Shown here in pieces: positions 50,333 through 59,734 of a stretch of DNA of 64,000 nucleotides. Both the position numbers and the translations under genes were made by a program. The notes beneath the pieces were generated by a model. It was not told the DNA's origin. It did not search any database and was given only the letters and a program-made list of their open reading frames with translations. The DNA is from Aliiruegeria haliotis (lineage in GTDB: Bacteria > Pseudomonadota > Alphaproteobacteria > Rhodobacterales > Rhodobacteraceae), in contig NZ_PVTD01000001.1 of assembly GCF_003003255.1 (NCBI RefSeq), positions 868,001-932,000 on the forward strand, read 5' to 3'. Numbering within the stretch: position 1 is the first letter of the stretch; each line of letters begins with the position of its first letter.

Positions 50333-51628
50333 CTATTTCTCCGGGATCAAACCCCTTGGGCTGAACCTGAGCACGAGCAGCAGCACCACACCCATTGTCA
50401 GCAACCGGATGTGCTGCACCGAATCCAGCAGGTGCTCCTTCAGGCCGGAGCCATCCGGCAGCGGCAGGGTCACCACGTTCATGATCGCGCCGCCAATCGG
50501 TTCGACCTGGATCCAGAGCCACCAGATCAGGAATCCGCCGAGCACCGAACCCCAGTTGTTCCCCGATCCACCAACGATCACCATCACCCAGATCAGGAAG
50601 GTAAACCGGAGCGGCTGGTAGGTGCCGGGGGTCAGCTGCCCGTCAAGTGTCGTCATCATCGCACCGGCCATGCCGCAGATCGCGGACCCGATGACGAAGA
50701 TCTGAAGGTGGCGGCGCGTCACGTCCTTGCCCATCGCCTCGGCTGCGGTCTCGTTGTCGCGGATGGCCCGCATCATCCGCCCCCAAGGCGAGTTCAGCGC
50801 CATCTGCGTGAGCCAGATGAGCGCCAGCAAGACGGCCGCGAACAGCCCGGCGTAGAGGATCTTGACCCAAAGCGAAGAGGCCGCGGCGGGATCGAGGCCC
50901 AGGCCTACGGCGCGTTCCACGAAGGTGGTGCTTTCCTGAAGATCGACCTCGTAGGGGACCGGGCGCGGCAGGCCGACAACGTTCTTCACCCCGCGCGCCA
51001 TCCAGTCCTCGTTCTTCATCACCGCGATGATGATCTCCGCGATGCCGAGCGTGGCAATCGCGAGGTAGTCGGAGCGGAGGCCAAGCGCGGTCTTGCCAAT
51101 GAGCCACGCGGCTCCGGCCGCGATCAGGCCCCCGACCGGCCATGCAATGAGAATCGGCAGGTTCGCACCGCCAAGGAACCCGGACACCGATGGATTCACA
51201 GCCTCGATCGCGTCACGGGCCGGATCGAAGAGCGTCCGGTACAGCACGAATCCCACGACGAAGATCCCGATGACCGCAAGGTTGCGTGCCCGTCCGGGCG
51301 TCATGCGTTTGAACGTCAGAACCCCGGCCAGAACGGTTCCGGCGCCGACCACCAATGCGATCAGGATGCGCAGACCGCCAGCGGCCCAGGCCTCGCCAAC
51401 CGGGGGGGCGGAGACCAGAACTGTGGCAAGTCCCCCAAGGGCAACGAAGCCCATGATCCCGACGTTGAAGAGCCCCGCGTAGCCCCACTGGATGTTCACG
51501 CCAAGCGCCATCACGGCGGAGATCAGGCCCATGTTGAAGATCGCCAGCGCCGTGTTCCAGGACTGGAAAAAGCCCGTCAGCACATAGAGCAGGGCAACCC
51601 CGCCGAAGAGAAGAGCGTTCCGGTTCAT
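50333..51628 (-). CDS. livM: Branched-chain amino acid ABC transporter permease LivM
   Basis: A 431-residue inner-membrane permease of the LivM type, with about ten helices and the long extra central section. Features are [62 protein letters not shown] (the EAA-like loop that meets the ATPases) and [20 protein letters not shown]. Its start overlaps the livH stop by ATGA. It is the last gene of the operon. Confidence 0.92.
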   Translation of the reverse strand: MNRNALLFGGVALLYVLTGFFQSWNTALAIFNMGLISAVMALGVNIQWGYAGLFNVGIMGFVALGGLATVLVSAPPVGEAWAAGGLRILIALVVGAGTVLAGVLTFKRMTPGRARNLAVIGIFVVGFVLYRTLFDPARDAIEAVNPSVSGFLGGANLPILIAWPVGGLIAAGAAWLIGKTALGLRSDYLAIATLGIAEIIIAVMKNEDWMARGVKNVVGLPRPVPYEVDLQESTTFVERAVGLGLDPAAASSLWVKILYAGLFAAVLLALIWLTQMALNSPWGRMMRAIRDNETAAEAMGKDVTRRHLQIFVIGSAICGMAGAMMTTLDGQLTPGTYQPLRFTFLIWVMVIVGGSGNNWGSVLGGFLIWWLWIQVEPIGGAIMNVVTLPLPDGSGLKEHLLDSVQHIRLLTMGVVLLLVLRFSPRGLIPEK

Positions 51629-52635
51629 ACCGCTTTCCCCCTGAAGATCCCGTAGGGCTTGAAGATCAACACGATCACCAGGATCGTGAACGAGACCGCG
51701 TATTTGTAGTCGGTCGACAGCAACTGGACGAGGCCGTCGGGCGCCATGCTGTCCGGCAAGACGTAGGTGGCGACCTTTTTCCAGGCGTAGGTGAGGGTCA
51801 CCTCGGAAAAGGCTATGATGTAGCCACCTGCGATCGCACCAAGCGGATTGCCCAGCCCGCCGACGATGGCAGAGGCGAAGATCGGCAGCAGTAGCTGGAA
51901 GTAGGTGAAGGGCTTGAAGGCCTTGTCGAGCCCGTACAGAACGCCTGCCGTGGTCGCGAGGATCGCGGCCAGGATCCAGGTCACACGGACCACTTTCTCC
52001 GGGTCGATGCCGGAGAGAAGCGCAAGGTCCTCGTTGTCGGAATAGGCCCGCATCGACTTGCCCGTGCGGGTCCGGTTCAGGAACCAGAAGAGGACCGCCA
52101 CGGCCAGGATGGTGACCACGATGGTGATACCCTGCGATGTCTTGAAGGCAAGCCCCTCGCTCAGACCGGTCATCTCCTTGAAATCGCGGGCTCGGATGAT
52201 GAACCGCTCGCCGTCGTTGAACCGTTGCTCGCCGGGGCCGATGATGACCCGAACAACACCGTTGAGCACGAACATCACGCCAAGCGAGGCCATCACGAGG
52301 ATGATCGGCTTTGCCTTCTGTTCACGGTAGAAACGGTAGATCCATCGATCGGTCAAGAGCATCATCGCCGCCGTCACCGCAATGCCGAAGGGCAGCGCGA
52401 CAAGCGCCGTGGGCAGCGGCTGGATCGAAATCCCGATGGCCTGGAACAGCCATGTGAAAAGGATCGTCACCATGGCCCCAAAAGCCATCGTGTCGCCATG
52501 GGCGAAGTTCGAAAAGCGCAGGATGCCATAGATCAGCGTCACCCCGAGCGCGCCGAGCGCCAACTGGCTGCCATAGGCCGTCGCCGGAACGATAACGAAG
52601 TTGAGAAGCGCCACGAAGGCATTGAGAAGGTCCAT
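51625..52635 (-). CDS. livH: Branched-chain amino acid ABC transporter permease LivH
   Basis: A 336-residue inner-membrane permease of the LivH type with about eight helices. It has LGVTLIYGILRFSNFAHGD at the start, SMRAYSDNEDLALLSGIDPEKV as the EAA-like loop, and FASAIVGGLGNPLGAIAGGY. It is coupled to livM by ATGA, and follows the small secreted gene by 6 bp. Confidence 0.93.
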   Translation of the reverse strand: MDLLNAFVALLNFVIVPATAYGSQLALGALGVTLIYGILRFSNFAHGDTMAFGAMVTILFTWLFQAIGISIQPLPTALVALPFGIAVTAAMMLLTDRWIYRFYREQKAKPIILVMASLGVMFVLNGVVRVIIGPGEQRFNDGERFIIRARDFKEMTGLSEGLAFKTSQGITIVVTILAVAVLFWFLNRTRTGKSMRAYSDNEDLALLSGIDPEKVVRVTWILAAILATTAGVLYGLDKAFKPFTYFQLLLPIFASAIVGGLGNPLGAIAGGYIIAFSEVTLTYAWKKVATYVLPDSMAPDGLVQLLSTDYKYAVSFTILVIVLIFKPYGIFRGKAV

Positions 52636-52641
52636 CTTTCG

Positions 52642-53010
52642 TTACCCTTCCTCGCAATTCATGAAACGGATCACCGCGCCGGATGACCGGGCGCTGTGCC
52701 AGAGAATGTGGGTTTCGTCAGACAGCATCAGCGATTGAATGTCATTCGTGCCCTCGGCCCAAAGAAACGGGCCATATTCGGACGCTCCGTCGGCACGGGC
52801 GGTCCTTCCGTTGTACCTCAGACGCCACTCGCCTTCGCCCGAGCGGCGCACCTTGACCGGCTCGAAGGCGAAGGACAGGGTCTCCGCGTTCGTCCGGCAG
52901 TTTCCTGCGCCGTCAAAGGTCTTGAGGGTCCTGCATGTCGGCGTCTCGGCCGGGGCCATGGTGGCCGACGCGTGTCCGGCGACAACCGCCGTGTGAAACG
53001 TCGTCCTCAT
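52642..53010 (-). CDS. Small secreted protein inside the liv operon (second of two)
   Basis: A 122-residue protein I do not recognise. The N-terminus (TFHTAVVAGHASATMAPAE) is a weak signal peptide. The mature part has cysteines in TPTCR, GNCRT and MNCEEG, and ends with THILWHSARSSGAVIRF. Its start overlaps the livF stop by TGATG, with GGGAGGGAC upstream, so it is translated with the transporter. Its general plan resembles the gene at 53731: short, cysteines at both ends, and a TH motif in the last third. A periplasmic accessory is possible, but no function is assigned. Confidence 0.65.
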   Translation of the reverse strand: MRTTFHTAVVAGHASATMAPAETPTCRTLKTFDGAGNCRTNAETLSFAFEPVKVRRSGEGEWRLRYNGRTARADGASEYGPFLWAEGTNDIQSLMLSDETHILWHSARSSGAVIRFMNCEEG

Positions 53011-53726
53011 CACGTCCCTCCCAGGAAGGTCCGGCGGACCTCCGGGTCTTCCAGCAGCGCCTTTCCGGTCCCGGTATGGGCGTTGCGGCCCTGCACCAGA
53101 ACATAGCCGGTGTCCGCGATTCCAAGGGCCTGGCGGGCGTTCTGTTCCACCATCAGGATCGAGATGCCGGTTCGCGCAACCTCGATGATCCGGTCGAAAA
53201 GCTCGTCCATGACGATGGGCGAGACACCGGCAGTCGGCTCGTCGAGCATCAGTACGGTCGGCTGGGTCATCAGTGCCCGCCCGACGGCGACCTGCTGGCG
53301 CTGGCCGCCCGAAAGCTCGCCCGCAGCCTGCCGGCGCTTGTCGCGCAGGATCGGGAACAGGTCGTAGACCTGCTCCATCGTCTCGGAAATGTCGTCGTCC
53401 CGCAGGAAGGCGCCCATCTCCAGGTTCTCTTCGACCGTCATCGAGGTGAAGATGTTGTTGGTCTGCGGCACGAAAGCCATGCCCTTGCCGACCCGGTTCT
53501 GCGGTGTCAGCGCGGTGATGTCCTCGCCTCCGAGCCGCACGGCGCCCTCGCGCACGTTCAGCATGCCGAAGACCGCCTTCATCGCGGTGGACTTGCCGGC
53601 GCCATTGGGCCCGACGATCACCGCGATTTCCCCCTTGTCGACGGCAAGGGTGCAGCCGTGCAGGATGTTCGGGCCCTGGCCGTAGCCGCCCGACATCCTG
53701 TCACCGATCAGGAATTTCTCGCTCAT
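53010..53726 (-). CDS. livF: Branched-chain amino acid ABC transporter ATPase LivF
   Basis: A 238-residue ABC ATPase. It has Walker A GPNGAGKST, the Q-loop FVPQTNNIF, signature LSGGQRQQVAVGRAL, Walker B TVLMLDEPTAG and the H-loop replaced by MVEQN, as is usual for LivF. It works with LivG under the two permeases. It follows the small secreted gene at 53731 by 4 bp. Confidence 0.94.
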   Translation of the reverse strand: MSEKFLIGDRMSGGYGQGPNILHGCTLAVDKGEIAVIVGPNGAGKSTAMKAVFGMLNVREGAVRLGGEDITALTPQNRVGKGMAFVPQTNNIFTSMTVEENLEMGAFLRDDDISETMEQVYDLFPILRDKRRQAAGELSGGQRQQVAVGRALMTQPTVLMLDEPTAGVSPIVMDELFDRIIEVARTGISILMVEQNARQALGIADTGYVLVQGRNAHTGTGKALLEDPEVRRTFLGGT

Positions 53727-53730
53727 GCGC

Positions 53731-54153
53731 TCACTCCGAGGAGGGCAGGGCGATACACTCGCCCAGGTATTGTTCCGGGGTCATCGTGATCCCCTTGATC
53801 CGATGCGAGGTGTGGATGGCCTCGCCGTCCATCAGCGCGATGGTGGTCACATCCACGGCGCCCGATATCTGGTAGCTCAGGAAGCTCACCGACCGATCCC
53901 CGATATGCACGCCGACCGTGTCCAGCGGGCTGCCGTGATCGCCGAGGAACTCGGCCTTGTTGGTGTCGGTATTGTGCCTGATGCGAAGGTCGAGCCCGGC
54001 ATGGTCGCATTTCCGGTTCGGGTCGCATCTCCAGTCGAAAAAGCACTTGAACAGGATCACCTCGGCGGCCTCGCCCTGATCCTGCTGTGCGGCAGCTTCG
54101 GTGGAAAGTGCCGGTAACGCTGCAATTACAAATGCTTGCAGGAGCCACCTCAT
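53731..54153 (-). CDS. Small secreted protein inside the liv operon (first of two)
   Basis: A 140-residue protein with a clear signal peptide (WLLQAFVIAALPALSTEAAA). The mature part has cysteines in FKCFFDWRCD, RKCDHAG and GECIAL, and the segment AVDVTTIALMDGEAIHTSH. I do not recognise the family. Its start overlaps the livG stop by ATGA, and livF follows by 4 bp, so it is embedded in the transporter operon. It may be a periplasmic partner of amino-acid uptake or an unrelated passenger; neither is shown. Confidence 0.7.
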   Translation of the reverse strand: MRWLLQAFVIAALPALSTEAAAQQDQGEAAEVILFKCFFDWRCDPNRKCDHAGLDLRIRHNTDTNKAEFLGDHGSPLDTVGVHIGDRSVSFLSYQISGAVDVTTIALMDGEAIHTSHRIKGITMTPEQYLGECIALPSSE

Positions 54154-54941
54154 GTGCCGGCCTTTTCTTCCTTGACCTTGTTCTTCAGGCCGGTGCCGAG
54201 ATAGGCCTCGATGACGAGGTCATTTTCCATGACCTCGCGGGCGCCGCCCACGGCAAGCACCTTTCCCTCCGCCATGCAGATCACCGGATCGCAGAGGCGC
54301 GCGATGAAATCCATGTCGTGCTCGATCAGGCAGAAGGTATAGCCACGTTCCTTGTTGAGGCGGATGATGGCGTCGCCGATGGTGCGCAGCAACGTCCGGT
54401 TGACGCCGGCGCCGACCTCGTCGAGGAAGACGATCTTTGCGTCGACCATCATCGTCCGCCCCAGTTCCAACAGCTTCTTCTGGCCGCCGGACAGGTTGCC
54501 GGCCCTCTCGTCGGCCAGGTGGTCGATGGTCAGGAACTCCAGAACCTCGTCCGCCTTGCGACGGATCTCGACTTCCTCACGGGCGATCTGGCCGCGGTTG
54601 AACCAGGTGTTCCAGAGCGTCTCGCCCGACTGACCGCCGGGAACCATCATCAGGTTTTCCCGCACGGTCATCGAGGAAAACTCGTGGGCAATCTGGAAGG
54701 TTCGCAGGACGCCCTTGTGAAAGAGCTCGTGCGGGGGCAGGCCGGTGACATCCTCGTCACCCATGAAGACCTTGCCGCTGGTTGGCGGAAGAACGCCCGC
54801 GATCACGTTGAAAAGCGTGGTCTTTCCAGCTCCGTTCGGCCCGATCAACCCGGTGATGGAGCCCTCGGCGATCTCGATGCTCGCGCCGTCGCAGGCACGG
54901 AACCCGCCGAAGTGCTTGTGAAGGTTCTCGACCCTTATCAT
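54150..54941 (-). CDS. livG: Branched-chain amino acid ABC transporter ATPase LivG
   Basis: A 263-residue ABC ATPase. It has Walker A GPNGAGKTT, LRTFQIAHEFSSMTVREN, signature LSGGQKKLLELGR, Walker B IVFLDEVGAG and IEHDMDFI, all in order. It is the first ATPase gene after livK, from which it is separated by a hairpin at 54992-55017. Confidence 0.93.
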   Translation of the reverse strand: MIRVENLHKHFGGFRACDGASIEIAEGSITGLIGPNGAGKTTLFNVIAGVLPPTSGKVFMGDEDVTGLPPHELFHKGVLRTFQIAHEFSSMTVRENLMMVPGGQSGETLWNTWFNRGQIAREEVEIRRKADEVLEFLTIDHLADERAGNLSGGQKKLLELGRTMMVDAKIVFLDEVGAGVNRTLLRTIGDAIIRLNKERGYTFCLIEHDMDFIARLCDPVICMAEGKVLAVGGAREVMENDLVIEAYLGTGLKNKVKEEKAGT

Positions 54942-54991
54942 GTTCTGTCCCCTGGGCCTGTCGCTGGTCGTCGCGCTCTCAGGATACGCAA

Positions 54992-55017
54992 GCGGCCCGG
55001 GGATTGACCCGGGCCGC
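54992..55017 (-). terminator. Hairpin between livK and livG (attenuator-like)
   Basis: A perfect 10-bp stem gcggcccggg/cccgggccgc with a 6-nt loop, but no T run. It lies 56 bp after the livK stop. It could reduce read-through into livG or protect the livK mRNA 3' end, giving more binding protein than transporter. Confidence 0.55.
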
Positions 55018-55073
55018 CCGCTGTTACGTCAAGTGTCGCCGGACGGCAAGGGTGCCCCCCGACGCAGCATGGC

Positions 55074-56252
55074 TCAGCGGTAGCCGAGCGTGACCCACTC
55101 GCCGCCTTCGACCTTGACCATTTCATAGCTGCCGGCGGATTCGCCACCACCGATGAACTCGACTGCCGTTGCGCCGACATAGTCGACGTCACCACCACCG
55201 GCGAGGATCTCAAGCGCCTTGGCCAGCTCGCCGGGGAAGATCTGCTCGCCCGGTGCGTTGGCCACGTCCATCACCTTGTCCTTGTAGACCTTCGGATCAG
55301 ATGATCCGGCCGCTTGCATTGCGAGCATGATGAGTGCAGCCGCGTCATAGCTTTCGCCGGAGAAGATCGCGGTCGGGTCGAAGGCACCACCGACAACTTC
55401 GGCATACTTCGCGGCACCGGGGCTGTCCGTGCCGGGCTGCTGACCTGTCGAACCATCGACATCGGAGCCAAAGTTCTGGATCGTCGAATCCGACTTCATG
55501 CCATCCGGGAAATGGAACCGGTCGAAAGCGCCCGAATCCAGGGAGGCCTGCACGATACCGGCACCACCCTGATCGGCGTAGCCGGCCACCACCAGAAGAT
55601 CGCCACCGGCAGAAGCCAGCGCCCCCACTTCGGCAGCATAGTCGGCCTTGCCGTCCTCATGTGCAGCGGAGATGGTGATTGAACCACCGGCAGCCTCGTA
55701 GGCGGCCTGGAAGCTGTCGGCAAGGCCCTTGCCGTAGTCGTTGTTGGTATAGGTAAGCGCAACTTCCTTGACGCCTTCCTCCATGAGGAACTCGGCCATG
55801 ATTTGACCCTGACGGGCATCCGACGGCGCTGTGCGGAAGAACAGCCCATCATCCTCGGCCTCCGAGAGCGCGGGCGAGGTGGCGGAGGGCGAGATCATGA
55901 CCATGCCGTTGGCGCGGGCCACGTTGGCAAGCACGGCACCGGTGACCCCGGAACAGGCCGCCCCTACGATGCCGGACACACCGTCGGAGGTGATCAGGCG
56001 CTCGGCGGCCGCGGTGGCGGCGGCAGAATCGATACAGGTCGAGTCGGCGCGCACCGGCACGACGGTCGAGCCGTCGAGGAGTTTGCCCGACTCGCTCACT
56101 TCCTGGATCGCCAGTTCAGCGCCATCGCCCATGGAAACAGCCATGGATTCGATCGGACCGGTGAAGCCCAGCAGGACGCCCAGCTTGACCTCTTCGGCGG
56201 TGGCTGCGGTGGCCAGCAGGGTGGCGGCGCTCGCCAGCAGAAGTTTCTTCAT
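55074..56252 (-). CDS. livK: Branched-chain amino acid ABC transporter substrate-binding protein
   Basis: A 392-residue periplasmic binding protein. The signal peptide is MKKLLLASAATLLATAATA; the mature part begins EEVKLGVLLGFTGPIES. It has two alpha/beta lobes of the Peripla_BP_6 type, for example GIVGAACSGVTGAVLANVA and VALTYTNNDYGKGLADSF. It is the likely first gene of the operon. Substrate could be leucine/isoleucine/valine or another amide or urea-like ligand; the family is broad. GGGAGA precedes the start at 56252. Confidence 0.9.
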   Translation of the reverse strand: MKKLLLASAATLLATAATAEEVKLGVLLGFTGPIESMAVSMGDGAELAIQEVSESGKLLDGSTVVPVRADSTCIDSAAATAAAERLITSDGVSGIVGAACSGVTGAVLANVARANGMVMISPSATSPALSEAEDDGLFFRTAPSDARQGQIMAEFLMEEGVKEVALTYTNNDYGKGLADSFQAAYEAAGGSITISAAHEDGKADYAAEVGALASAGGDLLVVAGYADQGGAGIVQASLDSGAFDRFHFPDGMKSDSTIQNFGSDVDGSTGQQPGTDSPGAAKYAEVVGGAFDPTAIFSGESYDAAALIMLAMQAAGSSDPKVYKDKVMDVANAPGEQIFPGELAKALEILAGGGDVDYVGATAVEFIGGGESAGSYEMVKVEGGEWVTLGYR

Positions 56253-56401
56253 TGTATATGTCTCCCAGTTGGAACTCGTGTCCGGGCGCCACGTTATGGG
56301 CAGCGGAGCGAAATGGGAAGTCTCCCCGAACACGCGGCGTGGCGCGATGCTGCGCCACAGCGGGGAATCGCATCATTGCCGTCGGACCCGTGCAGGGAGT
56401 G

Positions 56402-57550
56402 TCACCGCGCTGGCGTCATCCTGTAGATCGCGCCGTTGCCTTCCGAGAGGAACCAGACCGAGCCATCCGGGGCCTCGCGCACATCCCGGACCCGCTGGGT
56501 TTCGGGAAGCGCAATGCGCTCCACCTCCGTCAGGCGTCCCGCGCGGTTTTCGAGGCGCGAGATCATGTCGAACTTGAGCGATCCGACGAGGAAATCGCCC
56601 GCCCATTCCGGGAACAGGTCGTTGCCGAGAATGGCCATCCCGGAGGGCGCGATCGAGGGGTCCCAGTAGTGGGCGGGCTGTTCCATTCCGGGCTTCGAAG
56701 TGCCTTCGCCGATCTTGTTGCCGGAATAATGCTGTCCGTAAGAAATCACCGGCCAACCGTAGTTCGCCCCACGCTTGATCCGGTTGATCTCATCGCCACC
56801 CTGCGCGCCGTGTTCCACCGCCCAGAGCTGCCCAGAGGGATCGAGGGCCATGCCTTGGGGATTGCGGTGACCCAGCGACCAGATTTCCGGCCGGGCGCCG
56901 GCTTGTGACACGAAGGGATTGTCTGCCGGAGCGCGCCCGTCGCGCGCGATCCGCAGGACCGATCCGTTGATCCGGCCGGGGTCCTGCGCCGATGGCCGGT
57001 CGCCGCGGTCGCCAACCGTGACGTAGATCGCCCCGTCCCGGCCCTCGACTAGGCGGGAGCCAAAATGGCGCCCGCCCGTCGTGCCGGGCGCCATTTCGAC
57101 CAACACCCGGAACCCGGTCAGGCGGCGCCCGTCCCGCGACAGGCGCCCCATTCCGACAGCCGTTCCCGACCCGCGCCGCATCGGCTTTGCATAGGACAGG
57201 ATCACGTGCCGTGTCTCGGCGAAGTCACGGGGGAGCAGGACGTCGAGCAAGCCGCCCTGGCCAGTGGTCGCGACCTTTGGAACTCCGCGAACACGGGTCC
57301 GCGTTCCGTCCGCCGACAGCCGCCAGAGCCGGCCGCCACGCTCGGTGACCAGTGCGCCGCCGCCCGGCAGGAAGGCGAGGCCCCAGGGGGTGTCGAAGCC
57401 GGACGCCACTTCCGTGACCTCGACCTCGAAGTCCGCCAACTTGTGGCGCTCGGCCGTTGCGGGTGGGCTGAACAGACAGAGGATTGCCAGCGACAGCAGA
57501 CCGTGCATCAGGCTTTGACGAAGGCGGGGCAGGGGGTGCAATTCATCCAT
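56402..57550 (-). CDS. PQQ-dependent aldose sugar dehydrogenase-like protein
   Basis: A 382-residue exported protein (signal segment ending near FSPPATA) of the soluble glucose dehydrogenase / Asd (YliI) beta-propeller type. It has GFDTPWGLAFLPGGGALVTER, TTGQGGLLDVLLP, GGRHFGSRLVEGRDGAIYVTVGD with the likely catalytic histidine, EIWSLGHRNPQGMALDPSG and GGDEINRIKRGANYGWP, which is calcium- and PQQ-binding in the family. No PQQ-synthesis genes are here. The start at 57550 is chosen; an internal ATG at 57508 is possible. Confidence 0.87.
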   Translation of the reverse strand: MDELHPLPRLRQSLMHGLLSLAILCLFSPPATAERHKLADFEVEVTEVASGFDTPWGLAFLPGGGALVTERGGRLWRLSADGTRTRVRGVPKVATTGQGGLLDVLLPRDFAETRHVILSYAKPMRRGSGTAVGMGRLSRDGRRLTGFRVLVEMAPGTTGGRHFGSRLVEGRDGAIYVTVGDRGDRPSAQDPGRINGSVLRIARDGRAPADNPFVSQAGARPEIWSLGHRNPQGMALDPSGQLWAVEHGAQGGDEINRIKRGANYGWPVISYGQHYSGNKIGEGTSKPGMEQPAHYWDPSIAPSGMAILGNDLFPEWAGDFLVGSLKFDMISRLENRAGRLTEVERIALPETQRVRDVREAPDGSVWFLSEGNGAIYRMTPAR

Positions 57551-57639
57551 AAGTCGACATTAGCCCTCGAAAGCCATCCGTCACGCCACTGCCCCCCGAC
57601 GAACCGCCGGGCTGACCGCAATGTGATCGGAGCCCGCCC

Positions 57640-59589
57640 TCAGAGAATGAAATCGTCCGCCGTCAGGGTCATTCTACCCCTGAGATCGACCGCCCATTCG
57701 GCGGCCGCATCGTCGTCGGTGCTGGCCTGGACGACGGTCTTCTGGCCGACCTTGAAAAAGCGGATCTGCCCGGCGGCGGAAAAGGGCTGCTGGCCGATGA
57801 AGGTAAAATCCTGGCGGCCGGCCTGTGTGGCGTCGGCATCGAAAGCCGCGAGCAGGATGTGATCCTCACCACGCTTGAAATCGGTGATAACATCGCGTCG
57901 GCCATTGATCGGGTTGCTGTCGGAGGCCTTGCGAAACACGAAATCGTCCCGGCCGGCATTGCCCGTCATGCGATCCTTCTGGCCTTCGCCACGCAGGTAG
58001 TCGTTGCCGGTGCCACCATCCATCCGGTCCCGGCCGGCACCACCGATCAGCCGGTCATGCCCGGCCAGCCCATCCATGGTGTCCATACCCCGTCGTCCTT
58101 CGAGGGTGTTGTCGATCCAGTTGCCAAAGATCTTGTCGTTTCCACGACCTCCGATCGCGTTCTCGATCATCGAGCGCGTGTTGCCGTTGTAAAGCTCGGC
58201 ATTGGCGACACTGCCGCGCGCCAGCGTATCGTCCGCTGCCCCCCGGCCACCGGGATCGAGCACCGCGAGTTGGCTCTTCTTGAAACTCGACCAGAATCCC
58301 GGCCCAAGATAGAGCTTCACCGCGCTCCCGTAGGCCGAGGCATCGTAGGTATCGGTGCCGCCCCCGTCCCAGATGGTCCGGAAAATCGTCGCCTCCGACG
58401 GATCGAAGCGATAGACGGTGTCGCCCTTGTTGGTGCTCCATCTCGGGCCATACAGGTACTGGATCGCGGCGATATCGTTGATCATCGGGGTCTCAGGGTA
58501 GTCGCCCCGCGCCACCGTATACCCGGTCGACGCCGCGAGATCTTCGCCCCGATAGGAGCGGTAGCTCATCACCGAGTATTCCACGCTGTCCTTGGAGGGA
58601 TCCAGCGCCTTGCCCTCGCCGCGACGCTGGTGCGGGTGGCTCAGGCCGATGGCGTGGCCGACCTCGTGCAGGGTCACCGCCGTGAAGCGATACTCCCCGG
58701 GCTGCTTCTCCGCCCCGCGGTTGGCGGTGTTGAACGTGACATCACCGTCCCGGGCGAGGTCTCCGGGCAGCCAGGCATCCGCTGGCGCATTGATGGCGCC
58801 CCGGGCGAAGCGCAACTGCCCGGGGTCGTCATTGCTGTCCGGCACCGCCCGGAACCGCATCTGTCCGTAGTCGTCCCACATGTCCAGCGCCTTGCGGACC
58901 ATGGCCTTCTCGCCATTGGTCAACGGGGCCTGGGTGTCGGCGCGGTTCTTCGACCCGTTGAAGGTCTGCGGACCGTCGCCGTAGCCGGGCCGGTCGGTGT
59001 TTGCCTTCACGAAGCTGTACTTGATCAGTTTGCTGGCCCATTTTTCGGGACCGATCAGCGAATCGATCCCCTCATCATTGCTCTTCGACACCGGCTCCGC
59101 CTCGGGACGAATGGTCAGCTTGATGTCGTCCACCGAAAACCCGGCCTCCTCCCGGGCGGTCGACTTGATGATGACCTTCTTGATCACGTTCTCGCCGTAG
59201 TCGAACTTGAACCGGCGATAGAGTTTGTCGCTTGCGGGGTTGAACGTGTGCGTCACCTTGAAATCGTTGTCTCCGAAAACGGTGATGCGCGTGGATCGGG
59301 CATTGTCGAAGCAGCCCGCCGACAGGGCGATCCCCGAAACATTGTGGGAAAAGGTGATTTTCACCGGGCTCATGTAGCTGGTGTCGCCGGCGATGATCGG
59401 CGTGTTCGGGGCACAGCTGTCCGTGTAGACAATTCCCTTGAACCGAACGTCGAGGTCGTCGCCATCCTCCCAGACATTTTTGAAGGTGTAGACCGGATCG
59501 ACGGTGTTGACCGGCTTCTCGGAGAAGGTGATTGTCTTCAGCTTCCTGGGTGCTGCCATCCCGGATCCCCCTGATGTCGCTGCACGCAT
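57640..59589 (-). CDS. Serralysin-like M10 metalloprotease with RTX repeats
   Basis: A 649-residue secreted protease. Residues about 15-165 form an extra beta-rich domain with TITFSEKPVN, YTDSCAPNTP and FSVDDIKLTI, not usual for serralysins. The zinc motif HEVGHAIGLSH gives H308, H312, H318 and catalytic E309, with the Met-turn in YSVMSYRSY. RTX calcium repeats follow (GGRGNDKIFG, GGAGRDRMDGGTGND), then the C-terminal DVITDFKRGEDHI export region of type I secretion. No signal peptide is present, and no type I secretion genes are adjacent. An alternative start lies at 59559 with GGGGGAT upstream. Confidence 0.85.
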   Translation of the reverse strand: MRAATSGGSGMAAPRKLKTITFSEKPVNTVDPVYTFKNVWEDGDDLDVRFKGIVYTDSCAPNTPIIAGDTSYMSPVKITFSHNVSGIALSAGCFDNARSTRITVFGDNDFKVTHTFNPASDKLYRRFKFDYGENVIKKVIIKSTAREEAGFSVDDIKLTIRPEAEPVSKSNDEGIDSLIGPEKWASKLIKYSFVKANTDRPGYGDGPQTFNGSKNRADTQAPLTNGEKAMVRKALDMWDDYGQMRFRAVPDSNDDPGQLRFARGAINAPADAWLPGDLARDGDVTFNTANRGAEKQPGEYRFTAVTLHEVGHAIGLSHPHQRRGEGKALDPSKDSVEYSVMSYRSYRGEDLAASTGYTVARGDYPETPMINDIAAIQYLYGPRWSTNKGDTVYRFDPSEATIFRTIWDGGGTDTYDASAYGSAVKLYLGPGFWSSFKKSQLAVLDPGGRGAADDTLARGSVANAELYNGNTRSMIENAIGGRGNDKIFGNWIDNTLEGRRGMDTMDGLAGHDRLIGGAGRDRMDGGTGNDYLRGEGQKDRMTGNAGRDDFVFRKASDSNPINGRRDVITDFKRGEDHILLAAFDADATQAGRQDFTFIGQQPFSAAGQIRFFKVGQKTVVQASTDDDAAAEWAVDLRGRMTLTADDFIL

Positions 59590-59734
59590 TCTTCCCCAAC
59601 GTTACCCCAGAAAGGCCCGGTTCTCCTAAAGCCGATTGCGATCCGCACGACTGTCGGCGGTTTTCCGACAGTGGGGTTTGGGGTCACCCTTGCCGTGAAG
59701 TTGCTCTAATCTGGCGACGAATCCGGAGGACCAC

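Noticed and set aside
57859-59574. A plus-strand frame under the metalloprotease
   Set aside because: It is the mirror of the protease gene with no signature of its own.
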